In this document: one piece after another, positions 1 to 8,279 of the stretch | How positions within the stretch are numbered: the first letter of the stretch is position 1 | Layout of the letters: each line of letters starts with the position of its first letter | Source: Microbacterium sp. zg-Y625 | Lineage (GTDB): Bacteria > Actinomycetota > Actinomycetes > Actinomycetales > Microbacteriaceae | Assembly (NCBI RefSeq): GCF_030246925.1 | Contig: NZ_CP126740.1 | Coordinates: 930,001 to 994,000, forward strand | DNA: 64,000 bases | Direction: 5' to 3' | Notes under the pieces: model-generated | Database searches by the model: none | Told to the model about the DNA's origin: nothing | What the model saw: the letters and a program-made list of their open reading frames with translations, nothing else | Made by a program: the position numbers and the translations under genes

Positions 1-1221
1 CGCTGCGCCTAGGGCCCCGTGGGAGGGGACGAGCAGCAGCACGACGGTGAACAGGATGCAGACGTAGAGCAGGTTGCTCCACAGCACCGGCCGCACCCGG
101 TGCCGCGCGCGGGCGAGCGCGGACCAGATGTCGTAGCCGGGACGAATGAGGCTCGCCAGCGCGAGCGCGCCGACGACGGCCATGCCGTACAGCGGCGGGT
201 AGCCCTTGCCGGCGATGAGGAAGAGCAGCGGCGTGGCGACGGTCGCGCACGCGCCCAGGGCACCCACCGCGAAGAACACGGAACGCGTGTACGACCGGGC
301 GAGCACGGCGCTCGGGTCGAAGTCGGCCGCGGCGCTCTTGGCCAGCGCCGTCGCGACGCTGACGCCGACGAGGTCCAGCGCGACGCTGAACTGATAGGCG
401 ATGGCGAACACCGCGCCTTCCTCGGGCGAGGCGAGGGCCGTGACGACGAACGACAGCGACAGCCCTGCGCAGAGCACAACGCCGACGGCGAGGGCGTTCT
501 GCGCGGTGAAGAGGGCGAAGGCGCGGGCGATCCCGGCGTCCCAGGTCTGCGCGCTCGGCCGCCGTGCCTGCTCCCGTCGCAGGGCGCGCGGCACCAGCAC
601 GAGTGCGCCGACGGCGACGGCACAGACGGCGGGGGCGATCGTCGCCGTCACGAGCGGATGCACCGTGCCGGCCGCACCGAAGGCCAGAACCGCCAGCAGA
701 GCGAGCTTCAGCAGGTTCGCGGAGCCGTTGAGCAGCAGCGTGCTGCGGGCGTCGGCGGCTCCCGCCAGCGCCTGGGTCTGCACGTTGAACAGCGCCCACA
801 CCACGGTGCAGAGGGTGACCACGGCCACCGTGACGACGACCGGCGGATCGGGTCGCAGCACCGCGGCCACGAGCACCCCGGCCACGAGTCCGGTTCCCGC
901 ACTGAGCGCCGTCGTCACGGCGTAGGCGCGACCCAGCAGCGACCACGCCGCCCGGCCGCCCAGCGGGAGCATGACGACCAGCGCGCTTCCCGGGCCGTTG
1001 GATGCCAGCGCGGCCGCGGCCATGATGACCGCGAGCGCCGAGGCCTCGAGGCCCAGCTGAGCCTGCGGTATCCACAGCGCCGCAAGCATCCAGAAGACGA
1101 ACCCGGACAGCGAGGTGACGGCGTACCCCGCTGCCAGCCAGAGCGAGTCGCGCGTGATGCGCCGGCCCACCGCGGCGCCGGCGCCGGGGACGTCGGCGTG
1201 CCGGCGTCCGATGCCCGTCAC
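1..1221 (-). CDS. Polysaccharide-type multi-pass membrane transporter (flippase-like), C-terminus beyond window
   Basis: Translation of the minus strand from a GTG at 1221 stays open for 407 codons to the left edge, so the 3' end is missing. The product is almost entirely hydrophobic helices, with short charged loops such as RRE-Q-RR, as in Wzx/MurJ-like exporters of lipid-linked saccharides. The GTG overlaps the TGA of the upstream glycosyltransferase (GTGA), which indicates translational coupling in one glycan operon. The family call is inferred from topology and from the two GT2 neighbours; I see no diagnostic motif. A general MATE-type transporter is the alternative. Confidence 0.6.
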   Translation of the reverse strand, partial: MTGIGRRHADVPGAGAAVGRRITRDSLWLAAGYAVTSLSGFVFWMLAALWIPQAQLGLEASALAVIMAAAALASNGPGSALVVMLPLGGRAAWSLLGRAYAVTTALSAGTGLVAGVLVAAVLRPDPPVVVTVAVVTLCTVVWALFNVQTQALAGAADARSTLLLNGSANLLKLALLAVLAFGAAGTVHPLVTATIAPAVCAVAVGALVLVPRALRREQARRPSAQTWDAGIARAFALFTAQNALAVGVVLCAGLSLSFVVTALASPEEGAVFAIAYQFSVALDLVGVSVATALAKSAAADFDPSAVLARSYTRSVFFAVGALGACATVATPLLFLIAGKGYPPLYGMAVVGALALASLIRPGYDIWSALARARHRVRPVLWSNLLYVCILFTVVLLLVPSHGALGAA

Positions 1222-2165
1222 GCCAGCGTCCGCCCTGTCAGCGAGCGGCGAGGGCTGCCGGCGCGCACGGGGGCGATGCTGCCGCGCAGGAAGCCCGCGC
1301 CGGCGAGCAGCAGGGAGAGCAGGATCGCCGTGGCGGCGGGTGCGCCCTGCGGGCCGCGGCGCAGCTCCCGCCAGAGGGCCGCGGGGAGCACGCGTGAGGC
1401 GTAGGCGGACTCGGCCGACAGCGCATCCTGGCGCCCGACGGTGCGCGCGATCCCCGCTTTGGAGATCCCCTCGCACCAGCTGCGATGGGCGACGTACGCC
1501 ATGCGCGTCCGGTCTGGGCTGACATGGTGGCGAACGCGCGCCGACGGCTCGTACCGCACGGTGTGGGTCGGATCGAGCTGGCGCAGCTTGATGCACACCT
1601 CGGTCTCTTCGCAGCCGATGGGAAGCTTGCCCACGCGGCCGGTGTCGGTGTTGAAGCCGCCGACGGCCAGGAGCGGGTCGCGGCGGAAGGCCATCGAGCA
1701 GCCCATGACGTTGCGCACAGGGCCGGGGCGTGTGGGGAGTCCGCGATAGCTGCATCCGACGATCCAGAGCAGTTCCTCGGGGAGCACGGCGGGGGCGTCG
1801 CCCGGCCACAGCGGCACGGCGCTGCCGCCCACCGCGACGACCGACGGCGCGATGAATCCGTCGACCAGCGTTCGCAGCCATCCGGGCTCGGCCACCGCGT
1901 CGTCGTCGAGGAAGGCGACGATCTCGCCGTCTGCCACCTGCAGGGCGGTGTTCCGCGCGCCGGACAGTCCCTGCTTGCCGGTGTTGGCCAGCACGCGCGC
2001 CTCGGGCCACCGGGCCTGTGCGCGGCGCAGCAGCTCGTCGTTGTGATCGATGACGAGGATCGTCTCGTCGCCGACGCCCTGGTCCGAAACCGAGGTCATG
2101 GCCAGCGTCAGCTGATCCCAACGGTCGAGCGTGTACGCGCAGATCACGACACTGACCGACATCAC
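1218..2165 (-). CDS. Family 2 glycosyltransferase
   Basis: 315 aa. The N-terminus has the GT-A entry strand VSVVICAYTLDR, then SGARNTAL and the metal-binding acidic cluster FLDDDA (Asp 87-89), as in GT2 inverting transferases. It probably transfers a sugar from a nucleotide-sugar to a lipid carrier or growing glycan at the membrane. The C-terminal third is hydrophobic and suggests membrane attachment. The start ATG overlaps the upstream GT2 stop (ATGA), and the 3' end overlaps the transporter start, so the three genes form a tight operon. Donor and acceptor cannot be read from the sequence. Confidence 0.85.
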   Translation of the reverse strand: MMSVSVVICAYTLDRWDQLTLAMTSVSDQGVGDETILVIDHNDELLRRAQARWPEARVLANTGKQGLSGARNTALQVADGEIVAFLDDDAVAEPGWLRTLVDGFIAPSVVAVGGSAVPLWPGDAPAVLPEELLWIVGCSYRGLPTRPGPVRNVMGCSMAFRRDPLLAVGGFNTDTGRVGKLPIGCEETEVCIKLRQLDPTHTVRYEPSARVRHHVSPDRTRMAYVAHRSWCEGISKAGIARTVGRQDALSAESAYASRVLPAALWRELRRGPQGAPAATAILLSLLLAGAGFLRGSIAPVRAGSPRRSLTGRTLA

Positions 2166-2980
2166 CGGCCGATCGACTCCGCGCGCTCGGCGGGCGCCGG
2201 GGCGGCCGGTGTCGCCGTGAACCCGGCCGGGCCGACCGCGCGCTTGCGGCCCCAGCGCTTCATGCGCTCGTCGAGCACGGTGCGCAGCACCCGCAGCCCG
2301 TCGGTGACGGCGTTGAGATTGCTCTCGCCGTGGATGCGGGGAAGCTCCACGCTCGGGACCTCGACCACGTGCAGACGGTTCTCGGCCATGCGGCAGGTCA
2401 GCAGCGTCTCGATCTCGAACCCGTCGCCCCAGACCATCTGGCCCTCGGCGCCGGGGATGTGCGCGGCGGGCAGCTCGAGGGACGGGAGGATCCGGCGCCA
2501 GAAGGCGTTGTAGCCGTAGCAGAGGTCGGAGTGGCGGGTGCCGAGCAGGATGTTGGTCAGCAGGTTGAGGCCCCGGTTGCCGAGGTTGCGATGGAACGTG
2601 ATGTCCTCGCTCGCGCCGCCGGCCATGTAGCGGCTGCCCTTGCTGACGTCGGCGCCCTGCACGAGCGCGTCGACGAAGCGCGGGATCTCATCGGGGTCGG
2701 CGGAGCCATCGGCGTCGAACATGACGATGATGTCGCCGGTCGCGTGCTCGAAACCGCACACCAGCGCGTTGCCCTTGCCCTTGCGGGTCTGGGTGATGAC
2801 CTCGACACCGGGTCGGACACGGCGGGCCACCTCAGCGGTGCCGTCGACGGAGTGACCGTCGACCACGATGATCTCGTGCACGTCGGGGAGCAGGGGAAGC
2901 ACGATCTCGAGGTTCTTGGCCTCGTTGCGGGCGGGGACGATGATCGATATGCGCGGCGTGGTGGGCAGGGGGATGGTCAC
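2162..2980 (-). CDS. GT2 glycosyltransferase, polyprenyl-phosphate mannosyl/glucosyl synthase-like
   Basis: 272 aa. It begins MTIPLPTTPRISIIVPARNE, with VVDGHSVDGT and the catalytic DAD of MFDADGS (Asp 89 and 91), the DPM1/GpgS-like arrangement for enzymes that load a sugar on polyprenyl phosphate or build a glycosyl-glycerate. There are no obvious C-terminal membrane helices. It is the first gene of the minus-strand glycan operon and overlaps the next GT2 by 4 nt. The start is followed upstream by a 440-nt regulatory region with three palindromes. The exact substrate is unknown. Confidence 0.82.
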   Translation of the reverse strand: MTIPLPTTPRISIIVPARNEAKNLEIVLPLLPDVHEIIVVDGHSVDGTAEVARRVRPGVEVITQTRKGKGNALVCGFEHATGDIIVMFDADGSADPDEIPRFVDALVQGADVSKGSRYMAGGASEDITFHRNLGNRGLNLLTNILLGTRHSDLCYGYNAFWRRILPSLELPAAHIPGAEGQMVWGDGFEIETLLTCRMAENRLHVVEVPSVELPRIHGESNLNAVTDGLRVLRTVLDERMKRWGRKRAVGPAGFTATPAAPAPAERAESIGR

Positions 2981-3215
2981 AGGGAGTCACCTTTTCGTCG
3001 AGGGGCGCGATGGGTTTCCGTTGGTCGGCGATGCCACGAGATCGGGCGGGGCGCATGCATGGCAGCGCGCCCTCGCACCCAGGGGGTCGTGTCCTCTTGT
3101 GGAGGCCCCGGCGGGGGAACCTGATGCTCCGATATCGATGGTCCGAGCGTTCCGGCCGGGTGTTACATCCCTGTGAACGCTACCGACGAGCCCCGTTACC
3201 AAATGGCCGAAACGT

Positions 3216-3233
3216 GTCCCCTCTTCGGAGGAC
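3216..3233. promoter_or_regulatory. Dyad box 1, GTCCCCT-N4-GGAGGAC
   Basis: Imperfect 18-bp dyad (5 of 7 arm positions pair) sharing the outer GTCC/GGAC with boxes 2 and 3. Spacing to box 2 is 42 bp, about four helical turns. It looks like a site for a dimeric regulator; the protein is unknown. Confidence 0.55.
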
Positions 3234-3257
3234 ATCGGCGGAATTCCGCGGTTTTTC

Positions 3258-3275
3258 GTCCCCCGAATGGGGGAC
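3258..3275. promoter_or_regulatory. Dyad box 2, perfect GTCCCCC-N4-GGGGGAC
   Basis: Perfect 7-bp arms around the spacer GAAT. It is the centre of a three-box array with 42-bp steps on both sides. The same perfect dyad with spacer AGAC recurs at 50447-50464 before another transcription unit, which supports a trans-acting factor rather than a local hairpin. Confidence 0.65.
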
Positions 3276-3299
3276 AGTGGGGCCAGCTCGGCGCGTCAC

Positions 3300-3317
3300 G
3301 TCCCCCATTCGGTGGAC
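3300..3317. promoter_or_regulatory. Dyad box 3, GTCCCCC-N4-GGTGGAC
   Basis: One mismatch between the arms; spacer ATTC. It starts 42 bp after box 2 and lies 107 bp before the small Cys-rich gene and 320 bp from the glycan operon start. Confidence 0.58.
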
Positions 3318-3424
3318 AAACAGGAATTGCAGTCCACAATGGTTCTCAGCGGCTGTCTGGGAGGACAGGGGACCCCGGATGACCGAGACCGGGGGAGTCC
3401 CGTCGGCCGAGGGAGGGACGAGAC

Positions 3425-3595
3425 ATGAGGAAGACCCCGAAGCGGACCGAACCGCAGTCGGACATGTGCGCGTGCGGGCACGTTCGCGAGGCGCACGAGC
3501 ACTACCGTCCGGGGACGGAATGCTCGCTGTGCGATGTGCGCGCCTGCTCCGCCTTCACGGCCGTCACCGTCACCGAGTACACGCGCACACGCTGA
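3425..3595 (+). CDS. Small Cys/His-rich protein, putative zinc-binding
   Basis: 56 aa, with a clear ribosome binding site GGAGGGACGAGAC before the ATG. The protein contains CACGHVREAHEHY and CSLCDVRAC: five Cys and several His residues in a CxCGH...CxLC pattern, which suggests a small metal-binding knuckle. It lies just after the three dyad boxes and 52 nt before proS. I do not recognise a named family. The strong Shine-Dalgarno and conserved-looking Cys spacing argue for a real gene. Confidence 0.65.
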   Translation: MRKTPKRTEPQSDMCACGHVREAHEHYRPGTECSLCDVRACSAFTAVTVTEYTRTR

Positions 3596-3633
3596 GCCGA
3601 GGCCGTGGCGCCACGCCGGGGCCGCGGCATCCG

Positions 3634-3639
3634 TAGACT
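3634..3639 (+). promoter_or_regulatory. -10 box TAGACT of a leaderless proS promoter
   Basis: TAGACT is followed by 8 nt and then the GTG start of proS, with no Shine-Dalgarno between. This spacing places the transcription start at or near the start codon, which is the leaderless arrangement common in actinobacteria. Confidence 0.65.
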
Positions 3640-3647
3640 GACTCCTC

Positions 3648-5402
3648 GTGGTCACCCGTCTGTCGCACTTCTTCCTCCGTACCCTCCGTGAAGACCCCGC
3701 CGATGCGGAGGTCACGAGCCACCGGCTGCTCGTCCGCGCCGGCTACATCCGCCGCCAGGCGCCGGGCGTGTTCGCCTGGTTGCCGCTGGGGCTGCGGGTA
3801 AAGGGCAAGATCGAGCAGATCGTGCGCGAGGAGATGGCCGCCGCCGGCGCCTACGAGGTGCACTTCCCGGCGCTGCTGCCGCGCGAGCCCTACGAGGCCA
3901 CCGGCCGCTGGGAGGAGTACGGCGACGCCCTCTTCCGCCTGCAGGACCGCAAGGGCGCCGACTATCTGCTCGCGCCGACGCACGAAGAGGTCTTCACGCT
4001 GCTCGTGAAGGACCTGTACTCGTCGTACAAGGACCTGCCGCTGTCGATCTACCAGATCCAGGACAAGTACCGCGATGAGGCGCGTCCCCGCGCGGGCCTG
4101 CTGCGCGGCCGCGAGTTCACGATGAAGGACGCCTACTCGTTCGACTACACCGACGCGGGGCTCGACGCCTCGTACGAGGCGCAGCGTGACGCGTACGAGC
4201 GCATCTTCCAGCGTCTGGGCCTGGAGTACGTCATCGTGCAGGCGGATGCCGGTGCCATGGGCGGATCGCGCTCCGAGGAGTTCCTGCACCCCACCCCGGT
4301 CGGGGAGGACACGTTCGTCCGCTCCGCCGGCGGCTACGCCGCCAACGTCGAGGCGTTCACCACCGTCGTCCCCGACCCGGTTCCGTTCGACGGACTCCCG
4401 GCCCCGGTGATCTTCGACTCCCCGAACACCCCGACCATCGACACGCTCGTGGCGCACTGCAACGCGCACCTCGACGGCGAGTACACCGCGGCCGACACGC
4501 TGAAGAACGTCGTGCTCGCGCTCACGCACCTCGACGGCACGCGCGAGCTGGTCGTCGTGGGGCTCCCGGGCGACCGCGACATCGACGACAAGCGCGTCGA
4601 GGTGGCCTTCGCCCCCGCCGCAGTGGAGCCGGCGACCGAAGCCGACTTCGCCGCGCACCCGCTGCTGGTGAAGGGCTACATCGGCCCGTGGTCCGAGAAG
4701 GGACCGATCCTCGGCGAGGAGTCGGCCACCGGCATCCGCTATTTCCTGGACCCCCGCGTGGTCGACGGCACGTCGTGGATCACCGGCGCCAACATCGACC
4801 AGAAGCACGTCGCCCGCCTCGTCGCGGGGCGCGACTTCACCGCCGACGGGTTCGTCGAGGTCGCCACCGTGCGTGCCGGCGACCCCGCCCCCGACGGCTC
4901 GGGGCCCGTGGAGCTCGCGCGCGGCATGGAGATCGGCCACGTCTTCCAGCTCGGCCGCAAGTACGCCGAGGCGCTGGGACTCAAGGTGCTCGACGAGAAC
5001 GGCAAGCTCGTCACCGTCACCATGGGGTCCTACGGCATCGGCATCACCCGCATCCTCGCGATCATCGCCGAGCTCAACAACGACGACAAGGGCCTCATCT
5101 GGCCGGCCTCGGTCGCCCCGTTCGACGTGCACGTCGTGGCCACCGGCCGGGATGCCGCGGCGTTCGAGCTCGCCGAGAAGCTGTCGACCGACCTCGAGCA
5201 GGCCGGCTTCGACGTGCTCTACGACGACCGTCCCAAGGTCTCGCCGGGCGTGAAGTTCGGCGACGCCGAACTCGTCGGCGTGCCGCAGATCGTCATCGTC
5301 GGCCGCGGCGCCGCCGACGGCCAGGTGGAGCTGTGGGATCGCCGCACCGGCGAGCGCGAGGTCGTCGCGGCGGCCGACGCGGTCGCGCGCCTGCGGGCCT
5401 AG
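3648..5402 (+). CDS. proS: Prolyl-tRNA synthetase
   Basis: 584 aa, the length of bacterial-type ProRS. Class II motif 2 is the region ending [12 protein letters not shown] (about residues 150-162), and motif 3 is [12 protein letters not shown] (about 458-470). Between them, residues about 240-390 form the YbaK-like editing insertion that clears Ala-tRNA(Pro), including VVLAL and [12 protein letters not shown]. The C-terminal anticodon-binding domain contains [11 protein letters not shown] and [12 protein letters not shown]. The GTG start follows a TAGACT box by 8 nt. It ends convergently with the DUF1206 gene. Cytosolic; charges tRNA(Pro). Confidence 0.97.
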   Translation: MVTRLSHFFLRTLREDPADAEVTSHRLLVRAGYIRRQAPGVFAWLPLGLRVKGKIEQIVREEMAAAGAYEVHFPALLPREPYEATGRWEEYGDALFRLQDRKGADYLLAPTHEEVFTLLVKDLYSSYKDLPLSIYQIQDKYRDEARPRAGLLRGREFTMKDAYSFDYTDAGLDASYEAQRDAYERIFQRLGLEYVIVQADAGAMGGSRSEEFLHPTPVGEDTFVRSAGGYAANVEAFTTVVPDPVPFDGLPAPVIFDSPNTPTIDTLVAHCNAHLDGEYTAADTLKNVVLALTHLDGTRELVVVGLPGDRDIDDKRVEVAFAPAAVEPATEADFAAHPLLVKGYIGPWSEKGPILGEESATGIRYFLDPRVVDGTSWITGANIDQKHVARLVAGRDFTADGFVEVATVRAGDPAPDGSGPVELARGMEIGHVFQLGRKYAEALGLKVLDENGKLVTVTMGSYGIGITRILAIIAELNNDDKGLIWPASVAPFDVHVVATGRDAAAFELAEKLSTDLEQAGFDVLYDDRPKVSPGVKFGDAELVGVPQIVIVGRGAADGQVELWDRRTGEREVVAAADAVARLRA

Positions 5403-5428
5403 GAGCCGCGGCCGGCGCCGCCGCCGGG

Positions 5429-6262
5429 TCAGAGGGTGGCGTAGCGGGCGCGGAACAGGCAGAACGCGCCGTACGCGACGAAGCCCGCGCCCACGACGGC
5501 GACGAGCGCGGGGCCGAACATCATCCCGAGCAGGACCTGGAGTGCGCCGTCGAGTCCTCCCGCGGTCGACGGGTCGATCGTGAGGGCTGACGCCAGCAGC
5601 AGGATGCCGACGATCAGCAGTGCGATCCCCTTGGCGACGAACCCGACGACACCCAGCGCGACGACGGCGTGTCCGAGCGGCGTATCGGGGATGTCCAGCT
5701 TGCTGTGGAAGCTGCGCATCACACCCATGACGACGAACGAGATGCCGCCGACGGCGACCCCCAGCCCGACCAGGGTGAGCAGGATCGACCCGCCCGCGAT
5801 GGTGAGCACTCCTTCGCTGGCTCGCTCCGCCGCCTCTTCGGCGTTCGGCCGGGCACCGAGCGCGACGGCTGCGGCGAGGAAGCCGATGGCCGAGAAGGCC
5901 GCCGCCTGACCCCACTCCGACGCCCGCACGCCCCACTTCTTCGCGGCGCCCTTGACATCGCCCTCCGGGGCGCGGGCGAGCACGCCCTCGGCCAGATGCC
6001 ACGTGCCGAGCGCCCACAGAGCCACAGCGAGCACCCACAGCGCAGCGAATCCGAGCGGTGCCTCCGCGATGGCCTTCAGGGCGCCCGTCTGGTCGCTCTC
6101 GCCGGTGCCGCCGAACGCCACGACGAGCGCGATCGACCCGATGAGGCCGTGGACGACGCCGTTCGCGGCGTATCCGGCCCTCGCCCCGAAACGGGCCGCC
6201 GGGTGGTGGGCGACGTCGCGGGCGACCTGTCGGGTGGCAGGCGGAGAGGCGGCATCGGGCAC
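5429..6262 (-). CDS. DUF1206 family integral membrane protein
   Basis: 277 aa. Six hydrophobic helices are arranged as three similar pairs, each beginning with an ARxGYxxxGxVxxxxG-like entry (first copy ARAGYAANGVVHGLIG), the signature of the DUF1206 triplicate. Function is unknown; members are predicted plasma-membrane proteins. A GTG two codons upstream (6268) abuts the TAGGCT box at 6274-6269, whereas GTG 6262 sits 6 nt after it, so I prefer 6262 as a leaderless start. It is convergent with proS and divergent from the hydrolase gene. Confidence 0.82.
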   Translation of the reverse strand: MPDAASPPATRQVARDVAHHPAARFGARAGYAANGVVHGLIGSIALVVAFGGTGESDQTGALKAIAEAPLGFAALWVLAVALWALGTWHLAEGVLARAPEGDVKGAAKKWGVRASEWGQAAAFSAIGFLAAAVALGARPNAEEAAERASEGVLTIAGGSILLTLVGLGVAVGGISFVVMGVMRSFHSKLDIPDTPLGHAVVALGVVGFVAKGIALLIVGILLLASALTIDPSTAGGLDGALQVLLGMMFGPALVAVVGAGFVAYGAFCLFRARYATL

Positions 6263-6317
6263 CGCCACAGCCTAGGGGTGCAGGGTTCACGGAGGCGACC
6301 GCGGGTACGATTCCCGG

Positions 6318-8177
6318 GTGACAGGGCAAGCTGCGGGACTGCGCGCGGGGTGGGCGGCGCTCCCGCGGCTGCTGGTGCGCGCCCCCGCGCCGGCGCTGCT
6401 CGCGATGGGCATCGTCGTCGTCGCGCTCGGCCTTCTCATCGTCTTCCGCCCGCTGACCTCGCTGCTGCTGCTGGCGGTCTACATCGGCGCGAGCGCCGTG
6501 GTCGCGGGAGCGGTCGAGTTGATCGCGCCCCGTCACCGCCACCGGTGGAACCGGGCGGTGGGCATCGCCTGGATCGTCGGGGGAATCGCACTGGCCGTCT
6601 GGTTCGGCGGCAGGCTGGACCTGCTCCCCACCGCCCTGGCGGTGCTGCTGATCCTCGCCGGCGTCGCGTCTCTCGGTGACGCTGTCCGTCGCGGCGGTGT
6701 CAGCCGGCGGGTGCTGGACCTCGCGTGGGGCGGTGCCCAGATCGTGTTCGGCGTGCTGGCCCTGACATGGCCCGACGTCAGCGTGCTGGTCGTCGCGGTG
6801 CTCTTCGGTGTGCGCACGATCGTGTTCGGCGTCACGCTGGTCGTGCGGGGCGTCCGTGGCATCCTCGCCGACGGGCCCCGGGTCGATCCGGTGGACTCGC
6901 GCCCGCCCAGCCGCCGCAGTCGGGCGTGGGTCGCGGTGGGGCGCTACGCCATGGCGGCGCTGCTCGTCAGCGCGGCGGCGGGCGGATCCTGGCTGAACGG
7001 CTGGCTCGCCGACGGTGCGCCTGTCATCGACGCCTTCTACGACCCGCCCGCGGACGTACCCGATGGTCACGGCCGGCTCATCCGGTCGGACGACTACCTC
7101 GGAGCGGCGCCGCCGGGAGCCACCGTCCAGCGCATCCTCTACACGACCCGCTCGTCGCTGGGCGACCCCGCGGTGGCCAGCGGCCTCGTGATCGTTCCCG
7201 ACGAGCCCGCGGACGGCCCCCGCCCCGTGGTGATCTGGAACCACGGCACCACCGGGGTCGCGCGCGGCTGCGCGCCGAGCCTCGCCGACGGCACCGCAAC
7301 GCACTGGGCCATCCCCGACGTCAACCGGGCCATCGACAACGGCTGGGTGGTCGTGGCGCCCGACTACACCGGCCAGGGTGCGCCCGGGGACTTCCCCTAC
7401 CTCATCGGCCGCGGCGAGGCGCGCTCGGCGCTCGACGCGGTGCTGGCGGCCGGTGAGCTGGACGACGACCTCGTGCTGTCTCCGCGCACCCTCGTGTGGG
7501 GGCACTCGCAGGGCGGGCACGCAGCGCTCTGGACGACGCAGATCGCCCCGGACTACACGCCAGGGCTCGATGTGCGGGGCACCGCGCTGCTGGCTCCCGC
7601 CGCCGACCCGCTCGCGCTCGCCGGGGAACTCGCCTCGGGGGAGGCCAACGCGCTGCTGACGGTGATGGTGTCGTGGGTGCTCGTGCCCTATGCGGAGACC
7701 TATGCCGATGTGCACCTCGAGGACTACGTCGCGGGGGGTGCCAGGCAGGTGATCCGCGAGATGGCGCAGCGCTGCCTCAGTGAACCCGGCGTCGTGGTGT
7801 CGGCGCTCACCGCGCTCGGCCTGTCGCAGGACGACCCGGTGTCGCTCCCCGACCTGACGACGGGCGCGCTCGGCGAACGCCTGGCGCAGAACGTTCCGGA
7901 GGGGCCGTGGGGCACGCCGCTGTTCGTCGGCTGGGGCGCCGACGACGAGGTGCTGCCCACCGTCCTGCAGCGGGATCTCGTCCGGCGCCTGTGCGGCGAG
8001 GGGGAGCGGGTGTTCTCCTGGGTCGTCCCCGACGGCGGGCATCAGGACATCCTCCAGCCGCGCTCCACGATGCTCCCGGTGCTGCTGCGGTGGAGCGAGG
8101 TGGCCCTGGAAGCCGAGACCGACACCGTGGCCGGAGCGGCGCGCGCCGACCGCGTGCTGGACTCCTGTCCGCAGTGA
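6318..8177 (+). CDS. Fusion of a DUF308-like membrane domain with a secretory-lipase-type alpha/beta hydrolase
   Basis: 619 aa. Residues about 20-190 are six hydrophobic helices of the HdeD/DUF308 kind, followed by a Ser/Arg-rich linker and another helix near 215. From about residue 255 there is an alpha/beta hydrolase of the LIP (secretory lipase) type: WNHGTTGVARGC, the nucleophile elbow GHSQGG (Ser about 396), an Asp in GWGADDEVLP and a His in DGGHQD. It probably hydrolyses esters on the outer membrane face. GTG start 6 nt after TACGAT indicates a leaderless transcript. The membrane fusion is unusual for this hydrolase family. Confidence 0.8.
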   Translation: MTGQAAGLRAGWAALPRLLVRAPAPALLAMGIVVVALGLLIVFRPLTSLLLLAVYIGASAVVAGAVELIAPRHRHRWNRAVGIAWIVGGIALAVWFGGRLDLLPTALAVLLILAGVASLGDAVRRGGVSRRVLDLAWGGAQIVFGVLALTWPDVSVLVVAVLFGVRTIVFGVTLVVRGVRGILADGPRVDPVDSRPPSRRSRAWVAVGRYAMAALLVSAAAGGSWLNGWLADGAPVIDAFYDPPADVPDGHGRLIRSDDYLGAAPPGATVQRILYTTRSSLGDPAVASGLVIVPDEPADGPRPVVIWNHGTTGVARGCAPSLADGTATHWAIPDVNRAIDNGWVVVAPDYTGQGAPGDFPYLIGRGEARSALDAVLAAGELDDDLVLSPRTLVWGHSQGGHAALWTTQIAPDYTPGLDVRGTALLAPAADPLALAGELASGEANALLTVMVSWVLVPYAETYADVHLEDYVAGGARQVIREMAQRCLSEPGVVVSALTALGLSQDDPVSLPDLTTGALGERLAQNVPEGPWGTPLFVGWGADDEVLPTVLQRDLVRRLCGEGERVFSWVVPDGGHQDILQPRSTMLPVLLRWSEVALEAETDTVAGAARADRVLDSCPQ

Positions 8178-8279
8178 GGCCGACGCTTTCTCAGGCCGCG
8201 CCGGGCGGCATCCGGTAACGTATGGGGGATGCGGTCGCGCCGTTCGCGCGCCGCGAGAGAGCTGAATAGGGAGAACACC

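Larger units (their letters stand above)
2981..3424. promoter_or_regulatory. Regulatory region between glycan operon and small Cys-rich gene
   Basis: 444 nt without a convincing gene. It separates the divergent minus-strand glycan operon from the plus-strand small gene and proS. Its outstanding content is three 18-bp dyads at 3216, 3258 and 3300, exactly 42 bp apart. It also contains locally less GC-rich stretches (around 3175-3215 and 3320-3350) that could hold promoters on either strand. I do not identify individual -35/-10 elements with confidence. Confidence 0.55.

Noticed and set aside
9..623. Complete 204-aa minus-strand gene at the left edge
   Set aside because: It is an off-frame reading of the transporter gene; the true frame has hydrophobic helices and no stop before position 1.
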